Source: Ureibacillus thermophilus (lineage in GTDB: Bacteria; Bacillota; Bacilli; Bacillales_A; Planococcaceae). From it: a DNA stretch of 64,000 nt. This document shows positions 34,029 to 41,642 of this stretch, one piece after another. Where the stretch lies: NCBI RefSeq assembly GCF_042657185.1, contig NZ_JBHSNN010000063.1. One strand, written 5' to 3'. Position numbers and translations under genes: made by a program. A model generated the notes under the pieces. It saw only the letters and a program-made list of their open reading frames with translations, did no database searches and was not told the DNA's origin. The stretch's first letter is position 1, and each line of letters starts with the position of its first letter.

Positions 34029-34576
34029 ATGCCAATCGCAGCTATATATGGGGAACCCGTCCTAATGGAAATTCAGAGATACTGACAGAACAGGTAATTC
34101 AAGAAATAGCTACTGAAAAAATTTATTTAAGAGATTATCATACCCAACCCATTATAGATATGCGCCACGCGGAGGAAGGTTTTCAAGAAAGAAATGATGA
34201 TTATAATTCAATCATTGATCGTATACGTCCACATGATATTTTAATTTTCTCTACTCCTATTTATTGGTATAGCATGTCAGGAACAATGAAAAACTTTATT
34301 GATCGATGGTCACAAACTTTAAGAGACCCGAAATATCCTGATTTCAAGAGTAAGATGGCCTCAAAAAAAGCCTATGTAATCGCTGTTGGAGGAGATGATC
34401 ACCACATCAAAGGACTACCTTTGATTCAGCAATTTCAATATATTTTTGATTTTATGGAAATTGAATTTGCTGGATATATTCTTGGAAATGGAAACAAACC
34501 TGGAGAAGTATTACAAGACGAGGCAGCACTCTTCGCAGCGACTCAACTGCGAAAGCTATTAACGGAAAATATCTGA
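34029..34576 (+). pseudogene. NAD(P)H-dependent oxidoreductase (flavodoxin-like fold), frameshifted
   Basis: AAAGGGAG precedes ATG and the frame reads MPIAAIYG, then shifts by one base at a GGGG run (about 34050). The rest continues as TRPNGNSEILTEQVIQE in the frame that stays open to 34576 (STPIYWYSMSGTMKNFIDRWSQ, RPNGNS flavin-binding loop). Without the shift it would encode a FMN-dependent NADPH reductase of about 182 residues. Such a gene commonly follows rlmH in relatives, so it probably marks the pre-insertion neighbour. A homopolymer sequencing error is possible. Confidence 0.78.
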
Positions 34577-34585
34577 AATTAGTCC

Positions 34586-34896
34586 TCAAAAATGCTTAAA
34601 AAGGCAAGTGCCTTCACCGACACCAAGTTTTTCGATTTCTTCTACAAACTGCTCGCGGCTTGGTACGGTCATTGGGAATGGAGCATTTGTATCAGAAAAT
34701 TTATTTAATAAGTCAGCAAACACAGCCCAATGAATATGCTCTTCGTTAAAAGCATCTTATCCTGACCATAATCCTGGTGTTTCGCCATCTTTGTTTGGGA
34801 TACGCAAAAACGTTGTGGCATCAATCAGTCTTAAATTGGGATTATCTAGACGCTCATATAACCAAGCGCTGTCAACAACAGAAGGAATCGTTCTCA
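34586..34896 (-). pseudogene. Rhodanese-like sulfurtransferase, truncated N-terminal fragment
   Basis: On the minus strand a start at 34896 gives VVDSAWLYERLDNPNLRLID, then ATTFLRIPNKDGETPGLWSG, an in-frame TAA, then DAFNEEHIHWAVFADLLNKF and TVPSREQFVEEIEKLGVGEG before it ends. This is the N-terminal repeat of thiosulfate/3-mercaptopyruvate sulfurtransferases (normally about 280 residues). The nonsense codon and loss of the second rhodanese domain with the active-site Cys make it non-functional. Confidence 0.75.
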
Positions 34897-35022
34897 TTAT
34901 TCATCATATTTATTTTGCTTATCGGATTACTTGGTTTTAATATATCAATATATCATATCTATCTAAAACAATTGAATTTTAAAAAAGAGACCAGCACTTA
35001 GAATATGTGCCAGGCACTTTTT

Positions 35023-35290
35023 TTATAGTTCAAAGAGTTTGCACCATATTTCTTTCTTTTTTTTTGCCATATACAAAGCTTGATTAGCACGTTTGATTAT
35101 AGTTTTGGGAACGTCATATGACCTGCAAAGCGGAATGAATGGTTTTCAATGATATTTCTCAGCTTTTCTGCTGCCAGCTCTGTCGCTTCAAGCAAGGTTT
35201 TATCCTTTAAGATGATTATGAATTCTTCTCCTCCCCAACGTCCAAATAAGTCGGCAGGCTGAAGAAAATTTTTTACTAAAGAGGTTAGTG
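35023..35290 (-). pseudogene. GGDEF-domain (diguanylate cyclase) remnant
   Basis: The minus-strand translation contains LVKNFLQPADLFGRWGGEEF with the GGEEF signature, continues FIIILKDKTLLEATELAAEK, and after a deletion and frameshift near 35110 resumes as TIIKRANQALYMAKKK, the usual GGDEF C-terminus. The N-terminal part of the domain and any sensor region are missing. Confidence 0.75.
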
Positions 35291-35337
35291 AGGTTGGCGA
35301 TAAGGCATATAGTGAGAAGAAAAAATGGGTACAATTT

Positions 35338-35376
35338 AAGCCTGAGAAAAACCTAATAAGGGAATTTCTCAGGCTT
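35338..35376. terminator. Hairpin between gene remnants
   Basis: AAGCCTGAGAAA (35338-35349) pairs with TTTCTCAGGCTT (35365-35376). It lies just 3' of the monooxygenase remnant and probably terminated it; the T-tract is weak. Confidence 0.55.
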
Positions 35377-35386
35377 TAGAATTTTA

Positions 35387-35597
35387 TTACGCTCTTTCTA
35401 AAATAGAGGCAATCTCTGAAATAATGATCTCACTTCCAAAAATAGGAGAGTGTTCTTTGGAATTTTCAGGAGGATTATGGGCTTCTTTAAAAACGTCGCT
35501 GCTTCTCCAACGTGTGAAGTCTTCAATGGATTCCCAATACATATTGACGTTCATTTCATCATAGTCTGTAAGATTTTTTGTAATTAGTCTTATTTTT
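35387..35597 (-). pseudogene. Antibiotic-biosynthesis-monooxygenase (ABM) domain remnant
   Basis: Minus-strand reading gives LITKNLTDYDEMNVNMYWES, then IEDFTRWRSSDVFKEAH and IISEIASILERA-stop. The WES..DF..W..S..F..AH pattern is the C-terminal half of small ABM/HmoA-type monooxygenases. Upstream codons contain stops, so the N-terminus is lost. Confidence 0.65.
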
Positions 35598-35706
35598 TAA
35601 ATCCTTCGAACTATCCATTTGTTTTTCTAATCAATGAGGCGTTTAAAGAAATTGAAAAAATTAAACCGGATACATCTTATGAAAAAGAATGGATTAAAAA
35701 ACAATA
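35598..35706 (+). pseudogene. Unidentified C-terminal gene fragment
   Basis: On the plus strand a short open segment reads NPSNYPFVFLINEAFKEIEK then IKPDTSYEKEWIKKQ-stop. It looks like a real protein C-terminus but has no start or upstream domain here. I do not recognise the family. It lies exactly between two minus-strand fragments, consistent with a patchwork of deletions. Confidence 0.4.
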
Positions 35707-35714
35707 AAAATAAG

Positions 35715-35818
35715 AGACCATTGCGGACAAAGGCTGTGACTTCAAACCCTTTTTCTAATGCTTGTTTTACGACATGACGTCCCACAGCGCCAGTTGCTCC
35801 AAAGACAATAATTTTCAT
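35715..35818 (-). pseudogene. NAD(P)-binding oxidoreductase (NmrA/SDR type), N-terminal stub
   Basis: A strong AAGGGGGGAG ribosome site precedes MKIIVFGATGAVGRHVVKQA then LEKGFEVTAFVRN, the Rossmann GATGAVG motif and second strand of an NAD(P)H-binding reductase. The family sequence stops after about 33 residues, where the frame runs into unrelated DNA. Regulatory signals are intact but the protein is not. Confidence 0.75.
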
Positions 35819-35916
35819 AGCGCTCCCCCCTTCCGTTCGACGGTAAATCTCCCTTGTGAATCAAATTATAGAATTGAGAGATTTGAACGCTAGCAAGCTG
35901 CCTAGTTTGGAGCACT

Positions 35917-35955
35917 AAAAAAGCGGCAAAATGTTGTGCAATCAACATCCTGCCG
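35917..35955 (-). terminator. Terminator of the lutABC operon
   Basis: On the minus strand CGGCA..ATGTTG pairs with CAACAT..TGCCG (one 2-nt internal loop), followed by a U-run (35922-35917). Confidence 0.85.
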
Positions 35956-35971
35956 TTTTCATAGAAAATGT

Positions 35972-36679
35972 TTATTGATCTTCAATGACAATATAAGTTG
36001 CTTTCACGGGGCCATGCACACCGACAATTAGTACCGATTCAATATCTGCTGAATTGCTTGGGCCAGACATAAATAAAATGCAAGAAGGTATCGGTTGTCC
36101 CTTTTCAATTTGTTGATGGATTTTTTGAGCAGCTTGCGTCATTCTTGGAACAATTGAACTTTTTGGAATCAGCACGATGATATTTTGCGGCAAAAAGTTC
36201 ATGGTGCGTCCCCGGTTCGGATGGCTATAGAGCATGGCCGTTGCTGATTCAGCTAAAGTCATTTCGCTGATGGTGATGGCGATGTTTGCCTTTTCCGCTT
36301 GGCGGATGTTTTCTTCAGGCGTATCTGGATTCCACTCGTAAAGTTTTATACCTGTTTCGGGCCAACACTCCATCAATTTGTTCATTCCAAACTTTTCAAA
36401 TCGCTCGTCCTTCCATGTGATAACCGATTCACCGCCATAATCGGTTACAACTTGCTGAAGGGTATTGGCCAAATTCGCCGTATCCGTTTGTACGAAGGTT
36501 GTATGAATGTTCTTGCATTGTTGTTTTAAAACTTCCACTAATTCATCTTGAGAAGCATTTTTCAATACCTCCAGTTGAGGAGAATGCTTCCAAACCGGAC
36601 GTTCCACTTTTGTTCGAACAGGGCGGCCGAGGCTTTGGGCAATTTGATTTAGGAATTCATCGCGATTTTGAATCGTCAT
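35972..36679 (-). CDS. lutC: Lactate utilization protein C (LutC, LUD domain)
   Basis: A 235-residue LUD-domain subunit of the iron-sulfur L-lactate oxidation complex LutABC, which converts lactate to pyruvate. It ends with the LUD core (ITISEMTLAESATAMLYSHP; FMSGPSNSADIESVLIVGVHGP). The frame is open from 36712, but AAAGGAG sits before the ATG at 36679, whose codon overlaps the lutB stop (ATGA). Last gene of lutABC. Confidence 0.95.
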   Translation of the reverse strand: MTIQNRDEFLNQIAQSLGRPVRTKVERPVWKHSPQLEVLKNASQDELVEVLKQQCKNIHTTFVQTDTANLANTLQQVVTDYGGESVITWKDERFEKFGMNKLMECWPETGIKLYEWNPDTPEENIRQAEKANIAITISEMTLAESATAMLYSHPNRGRTMNFLPQNIIVLIPKSSIVPRMTQAAQKIHQQIEKGQPIPSCILFMSGPSNSADIESVLIVGVHGPVKATYIVIEDQ

Positions 36680-38100
36680 GATTGTTCTCCTTTCTGACGC
36701 TGCTTCATCCAATGGCGGAAGCTTTCTTTATTTGGGGCAGGAAAATCCCGCACTTCCGTCCAAGCTTTTAATGGGCCTGGTCCGCTTGTGATTTTGTCAT
36801 CTTTTACAAAAGGAGACATGATAGGTGAAGCGACTTTTGTTGCCATATTAAAGAGCGGCGAAGTTGATGCCCCTAGCCCAAAGGCTTTCATAATTAAACG
36901 TTCTGAAATCGGGGCTTTTCCTTCCTGTTCCACAATTTTTTGACGATGCAAATGCAATAATTGATGCAATGGAATTTTTACAGGGCAAACTTCTGTACAA
37001 GCACCGCAAAGGCTTGATGCATACGGCAGTTCTTTGAAATCTTCATATCCTCCAAGCAGCGGCGATAAAACGGCGCCGATTGGGCCAGAATAAATGGACC
37101 CGTAAGTGTGGCCGCCTACATGGCGATACACTGGGCAAACATTGACACATGCTGCACAGCGGATGCATTGTAGTATAGGCTGGAATTCCGTGCCTAAAAT
37201 TTTCGAGCGTCCATTATCTACAATGACTAAGTGGAATTCTTCCGGACCGTCTGTTTCGTTTTCTCCTTTTGGGCCTGTCAGCAATGTGATATAGCTTGTT
37301 AATCGTTGGCCGACCGAGCTGCGAGTTAATAGGCTGACGAGAACTTCCATTTCCTCAAAGGTTGGTACAATTCTTTCCATCCCCATTACCACGATTTGAG
37401 TTTTTGGCAGAGCTGAGACAAGGTCTGCATTTCCTTCATTTGTCACTAAAGTCACTGTGCCGCTTTCGGCAATGGCAAAGTTGCATCCTGTAATGCCGAT
37501 GTCTGCTGTTAAATATTCCTCGCGCAGCTTTTTGCGGGCAAACAGCGCCATTTCTTCAGGTTGTTCTGATTTGTCGTAGCCAACTTTTGCAAAGATTTCC
37601 CGTATTTGATGGCGGTTTTTATGCAATGATGGCACAATGATGTGTGAAGGTGGTTCATGGTCATTTAATTGTAAAATGAACTCTGCCAGATCGGTTTCCA
37701 CCACTTTGCAGCCGGCTTCTTCCAACGCTGCGTTTAGATTGATTTCTTCTGTCACCATCGATTTAGATTTAACAATTTTTTTCGCTTCTTTTTGAATGGC
37801 GATGTTTTTTATATAGTTCGATGCGTCTTCTTTTGTTTTCGCGAAAAATACATGGCCGCCTCGTTTGGCCACATTTTCGCTCAACTCATAAAGATATGCA
37901 TCTAAATTTTCTAAAACGTGTTTTCGAATTTCTTCTCCATGAGCTCTCCATTCTTCCCAATTTCCTAATTCCTCCACGCGAGCTTGACGGCGGGTTTGAA
38001 ATCGGGCTTGGGCAGCGGAGATAGCGCCTCGCATAAAGGCATCGTTTAAGTTCGTCTCCACGCGTTCTTTAAATTGTTCATCACTTGTTTTCATAGCCAT
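36676..38100 (-). CDS. lutB: Lactate utilization iron-sulfur protein B (LutB)
   Basis: A subunit of LutABC, about 474 residues: N-terminal LUD domain (GGHVFFAKTKEDASNYI; IGITGCNFAIAESGTVTLVT) followed by two 4Fe-4S motifs, CIRCAACVNVCPVYR and CGACTEVCPVKIP. Adjacent ATGs occur at 38103 and 38100; the second begins MAMKTSDEQF as in B. subtilis LutB and is 7 bp from AAGGGGGG. The lutA stop lies 13 bp upstream. Confidence 0.96.
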   Translation of the reverse strand: MAMKTSDEQFKERVETNLNDAFMRGAISAAQARFQTRRQARVEELGNWEEWRAHGEEIRKHVLENLDAYLYELSENVAKRGGHVFFAKTKEDASNYIKNIAIQKEAKKIVKSKSMVTEEINLNAALEEAGCKVVETDLAEFILQLNDHEPPSHIIVPSLHKNRHQIREIFAKVGYDKSEQPEEMALFARKKLREEYLTADIGITGCNFAIAESGTVTLVTNEGNADLVSALPKTQIVVMGMERIVPTFEEMEVLVSLLTRSSVGQRLTSYITLLTGPKGENETDGPEEFHLVIVDNGRSKILGTEFQPILQCIRCAACVNVCPVYRHVGGHTYGSIYSGPIGAVLSPLLGGYEDFKELPYASSLCGACTEVCPVKIPLHQLLHLHRQKIVEQEGKAPISERLIMKAFGLGASTSPLFNMATKVASPIMSPFVKDDKITSGPGPLKAWTEVRDFPAPNKESFRHWMKQRQKGEQS

Positions 38101-38113
38101 CATGAATCCCCCC

Positions 38114-38830
38114 TTAGCGACTATTTAACACTTCTGCAATATGCATAACGCGAATCGGCTTTCCAGTGCGGCTGATTCTTCCTCCAATATTAATAAGGCA
38201 TCCGGCATCTGCACCAACTAAAATATCCGCTCCTGTTTCTTCGATATTGCGAACTTTTTCATCCACCATTTCTCCGGAAATATTCCCCATTTTCACAGAG
38301 AATGTACCGCCAAATCCACAGCAGCGCTCGTTTCCTGGAAGTTCAACATATTCCAGTCCTTCAACATTTTGAAGTAATCGGATGGGTGCATCTTTTACTC
38401 CTAAAAGTCTCGTCATATGGCATGATGTATGATAAGTAGCTTTGCCTTTTAACCGGGCTCCGACATTTTCAATTTTTAAAACATTTACAATAAAGTCGGT
38501 TAATTCATAGGTTTTATCTGCTAAACGTTGCGCTCTTTGTTCCCATTCCGGATCCCCTTTAAAAATATGCGGATACTCTTTGAACATATATGCGCAAGAA
38601 CCTGATGGCGTAACAACATATTCTGCATGTTCAAATGCTTTAATCATGTTTTTCATGGAACCTTTTGATTCTTCTACATATCCGCTGTTATAAGCCGGCT
38701 GTCCGCAGCAAACTTGTGATGTAGGAAAATCGATTTCACAACCAAGCCGTTCAAGAAGTTCAACAGTCGCTTTTCCTACATTCCCTTGAAACATATCGAC
38801 AAGGCATGTCGCAAATAATGAAACTTTCAT
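38114..38830 (-). CDS. lutA: Lactate utilization protein A (LutA, CCG domains)
   Basis: A 238-residue subunit with two cysteine-rich CCG domains (CCGQPAYNSGY and ERCCGFGGTFSVK; GSCAYM; HTSCHMTRLLG) related to heterodisulfide reductase and GlpC, probably binding an Fe-S centre and passing electrons in LutABC. AGGGGGATTC precedes the ATG. First gene of lutABC, preceded by the palindromic operator at 38866-38878. Confidence 0.96.
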   Translation of the reverse strand: MKVSLFATCLVDMFQGNVGKATVELLERLGCEIDFPTSQVCCGQPAYNSGYVEESKGSMKNMIKAFEHAEYVVTPSGSCAYMFKEYPHIFKGDPEWEQRAQRLADKTYELTDFIVNVLKIENVGARLKGKATYHTSCHMTRLLGVKDAPIRLLQNVEGLEYVELPGNERCCGFGGTFSVKMGNISGEMVDEKVRNIEETGADILVGADAGCLINIGGRISRTGKPIRVMHIAEVLNSR

Positions 38831-38865
38831 TATGAATCCCCCTATAATCCTACATAAATCGACAG

Positions 38866-38878
38866 GTCATCAGATGAC
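38866..38878. promoter_or_regulatory. Operator palindrome upstream of lutA
   Basis: GTCATCAGATGAC is a perfect palindrome around one central base, embedded in AGGTCATCAGATGACTT. The same 17 bp recur upstream of lctP. It is the probable binding site for the FadR-type GntR regulator encoded between them. Confidence 0.75.
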
Positions 38879-38934
38879 TTAAATAGTAACACGTTTTTTT
38901 AAATTCTACTATAATTTTTTGAAAATACAAAACA

Positions 38935-38970
38935 TAAAAAAGTGCAGAAGCTGGTTAAACTTCTACACTT
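38935..38970 (-). terminator. Terminator of the lutR-like gene
   Basis: On the minus strand AGTGTAGAAG pairs with CTTCTGCACT (one mismatch), followed by a U-run. Confidence 0.8.
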
Positions 38971-38974
38971 TTCC

Positions 38975-39694
38975 TTATTCAGCCATATCGAAATATTTCA
39001 TTAAAATTTCTTCTACGTTATTTAAATGGGAATACATGGCGAGTTCTGCTAGTTCGGGATTTTGTTGTTTGATAGCTAAATAAATTTGCATATGTTCATC
39101 ATATAATTGTTCAATCGTGGTTTGTTTAGAAAATAACCAAATGCGCCTTGTTTCTCGCATTAATTCAATCGTAAGCCCAGATACTTGGTTCAGTAAATTA
39201 GGTAGCAGAGGGTTGTGGGAAGCATTTGCAATGGCCTTATGGAATTCGAAATCCGCTTTTTCACCAAGCTCTTCATCCCCTTCTACGTTTTTCATTTCCT
39301 CAAGGATTCCTTCTAAAATGACAAGATCTTCTTTTGTTCTGTTTTTCGCTGCGCTTCTTGCCGTCCCAACTTCAAGAATTTTTCTTAATTCAAGCAAATG
39401 AGGGACGTATTCTCTGTATGTAATAATGGCCGTAGAAAGAGGAAATTCCAGTTTTTGTTTAGGGAAGTTTTTCACAAATGTGCCAGAGCCTTGTTTTATT
39501 TCAATCAGCCCCATTGCTTTTAAGGCTGATAATGCTTCACGGACAGCGGATCTACTGACTTGTAATTGCTCTGCTAAATATTCAACAGAATCTAAACGGT
39601 CACCTGGTTTTAGTTCGCCTGTACGGATCTTTTCATAAAGAATTTCACAAACTTCTTCGTAAATTTTTTTCGTTTTTACTTTTGCAAGTTTCAA
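38975..39694 (-). CDS. lutR: FadR-subfamily GntR regulator (LutR/LldR-like)
   Basis: A 239-residue regulator. The N-terminal winged helix includes LDSVEYLAEQLQVSRSAVREALSALKAMGLIEIKQGSGTFVKNF; an FCD ligand-binding domain (about 85-235) follows with conserved acidic and His residues (ADFEFHKAIANASHN). The frame is open to 39715, but GAGGTGG lies before the TTG at 39694, giving MKLAKVKTKKIYEEV as in B. subtilis LutR. It lies between lutABC and lctP, each of which has the same palindrome, so it probably represses both when lactate is absent. Confidence 0.9.
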   Translation of the reverse strand: MKLAKVKTKKIYEEVCEILYEKIRTGELKPGDRLDSVEYLAEQLQVSRSAVREALSALKAMGLIEIKQGSGTFVKNFPKQKLEFPLSTAIITYREYVPHLLELRKILEVGTARSAAKNRTKEDLVILEGILEEMKNVEGDEELGEKADFEFHKAIANASHNPLLPNLLNQVSGLTIELMRETRRIWLFSKQTTIEQLYDEHMQIYLAIKQQNPELAELAMYSHLNNVEEILMKYFDMAE

Positions 39695-39810
39695 ATAGTC
39701 CACCTCGTTTTTCAAGCAAAATCGGTAAATTAATTATACATTATACCGAAAGTACAATGAAAAATCTTCTCGTTCAGAGAAGATAAAAGTGTAACTCAAG
39801 TAAAACAACA

Positions 39811-39839
39811 TTGAATTTTAAAAAAATTCAATTTATAAT
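39811..39839 (+). promoter_or_regulatory. Sigma-A promoter of lctP
   Basis: TTGAAT (39811-39816), exactly 17 bp, TATAAT (39834-39839). The operator follows at about +6 to +18, ideally placed for repression. Confidence 0.8.
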
Positions 39840-39851
39840 CTAAGTCATAAG

Positions 39852-39864
39852 GTCATCAGATGAC
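39852..39864. promoter_or_regulatory. Operator palindrome upstream of lctP
   Basis: GTCATCAGATGAC, identical to the site before lutA, lies just downstream of the predicted start of transcription. Confidence 0.75.
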
Positions 39865-39901
39865 TTGATAGGGGATATTTTGAAACATTGGGGGAAAGAG
39901 C

Positions 39902-41569
39902 ATGACATTTACTCAAAATTTTACAGCAGTTGGAAACAGTTTAGGGTGGACAGCCCTGGTTGCAACAATTCCTATTTTATATTTTTTCTGGGCGCTTGCT
40001 ATTAAAAAAATGAAAGGGTATATGGCGGGGCTAACCACTTTAATTATAGCTATCGTCATTGCAGTTTTAGCATTTAAGGTGCCCGTTTTGACAGCAGTAG
40101 CATCTGCTTCGCAAGGGGCTGTATATGGAATCATTCCAATTGGCTGGATTATCATTACGTCCGTATTTTTATATAACTTGACGGTAAAAACCGGACACTT
40201 TGATGTTATTCGTTCATCGGTGTTATCTATTACTGAAGATCGTCGTATTCAGGCTCTATTGATAGCCTTTTCTTTTGGGGCATTTTTGGAAGGGGCAGCA
40301 GGATTTGGCGCTCCGGTTGCCATTACAGCGGCGTTGCTAGTAGGGTTGGGTTTTAAACCTTTGCAAGCGGCGGGACTTTGTTTAATTGCAAACACAGCTC
40401 CTGTAGCTTTCGGGGCTATTGGGGTACCGATTACAGTAATGGAAGGGATTACAGGGATTCCTGCTTTAGAAATTTCAAAAATGGTAGGCCGTCAATTGCC
40501 TATTATTGCCGTATTTATTCCCTTTGTTTTAGTGGTGATTATGGTCGGTTTTAAACGGGCTTTTGAAGTGCTGCCTGCAATTTTAGTATCCGGTATTTCG
40601 TTTGCAGTGGCGCAATTTTTAAGTTCCAATTATTTGGGTGCCGAATTGCCGGATATTATTTCATCCTTAGTATCCTTAGTAGCTTTAGCGATTTTCTTGC
40701 GCTTTTGGCAGCCAAAACATATTTATCGTTTTGAAACGGATGGCCAAATGGAGGATACAAAAAATCATTATACTAGTGGACAAATTTTAAGAGCTTGGTC
40801 TCCGTTTATTGTATTAACGCTATTTATTTCTGCCTGGGGAATTCCATCCTTCAAAAAGGCGTTATTAGGTACATATGAAGGCGGGAACGCATTTTTAACC
40901 TTTGTGAATAACATTGGTGGTGCGCTCACGTTCTATCCGGAAGTACCGTTTTTACATAATCAAGTGATTGATGGTTCAACGGGCAAAGAAATTGCGGCAG
41001 TGTATAAATTCGAATTATTAGGTGCTGCGGGAACAGCCATTTTATTTGCTGCTATAGTATCTAAGTTTCTATTGAAAGTTTCTTGGGGTAAATGGGTAAA
41101 AACTTTTGGTGAAACCATCAACGAAATTAAATTCCCGCTTTTAACTATTTGCTGCGTTGTTGGTTATGCTTATGTGGCAAACACAGCCGGCATGATGACG
41201 ACTTTAGGTTTAGTATTGGCAAAAACAGGAGCTTTATTCCCGTTCTTCTCGCCGGTGCTTGGCTGGATTGGTGTGTTTGTTACAGGTTCGGATACATCTT
41301 CCAACGTATTGTTTGCCAAGTTGCAGCAAGTTACGTCTGAATCCATCGGCATGGATCCGGTTCTTGCGTTGGCTGCCAACACATCGGGAGGCGTGACTGG
41401 AAAAATGATTTCGCCGCAAACATTAGCTGTAGCTGCTGCAGCGGTGGGATTAATTGGAAGAGAATCAGAGTTGTTAAAATTTGCCTTAAAATATAGTCTC
41501 ATTTTACTTCTCTGCATATGTATCATTACATTTTTGCAAAGCACGGTACTTACATGGATGATTCCATAA
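39902..41569 (+). CDS. lctP: L-lactate permease (LctP/LldP family)
   Basis: A 555-residue polytopic membrane transporter, proton-coupled lactate uptake, with at least twelve hydrophobic segments. Family-typical stretches are FGAFLEGAAGFGAPVAITAALLVGLGF and VTGSDTSSNVLFAKLQQVT. GGGGGAAAGAG precedes the ATG. It is transcribed divergently from lutR, and its promoter and operator are visible. It supplies substrate for LutABC. About 40-fold shorter intergenic space than usual separates it from pyc (73 bp), suggesting linked use. Confidence 0.95.
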   Translation: MTFTQNFTAVGNSLGWTALVATIPILYFFWALAIKKMKGYMAGLTTLIIAIVIAVLAFKVPVLTAVASASQGAVYGIIPIGWIIITSVFLYNLTVKTGHFDVIRSSVLSITEDRRIQALLIAFSFGAFLEGAAGFGAPVAITAALLVGLGFKPLQAAGLCLIANTAPVAFGAIGVPITVMEGITGIPALEISKMVGRQLPIIAVFIPFVLVVIMVGFKRAFEVLPAILVSGISFAVAQFLSSNYLGAELPDIISSLVSLVALAIFLRFWQPKHIYRFETDGQMEDTKNHYTSGQILRAWSPFIVLTLFISAWGIPSFKKALLGTYEGGNAFLTFVNNIGGALTFYPEVPFLHNQVIDGSTGKEIAAVYKFELLGAAGTAILFAAIVSKFLLKVSWGKWVKTFGETINEIKFPLLTICCVVGYAYVANTAGMMTTLGLVLAKTGALFPFFSPVLGWIGVFVTGSDTSSNVLFAKLQQVTSESIGMDPVLALAANTSGGVTGKMISPQTLAVAAAAVGLIGRESELLKFALKYSLILLLCICIITFLQSTVLTWMIP

Positions 41570-41642
41570 GTTCTGAAATCTTAGCAGTATTGTCTGTTAT
41601 AGATGATGCTGCTAACAATTTTGAGTAATGGGGGGAAAACTT

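Noticed and set aside
34777..35001. Plus-strand open frame of 74 codons
   Set aside because: It is antisense to the rhodanese remnant, has no ribosome site and no recognisable protein features.
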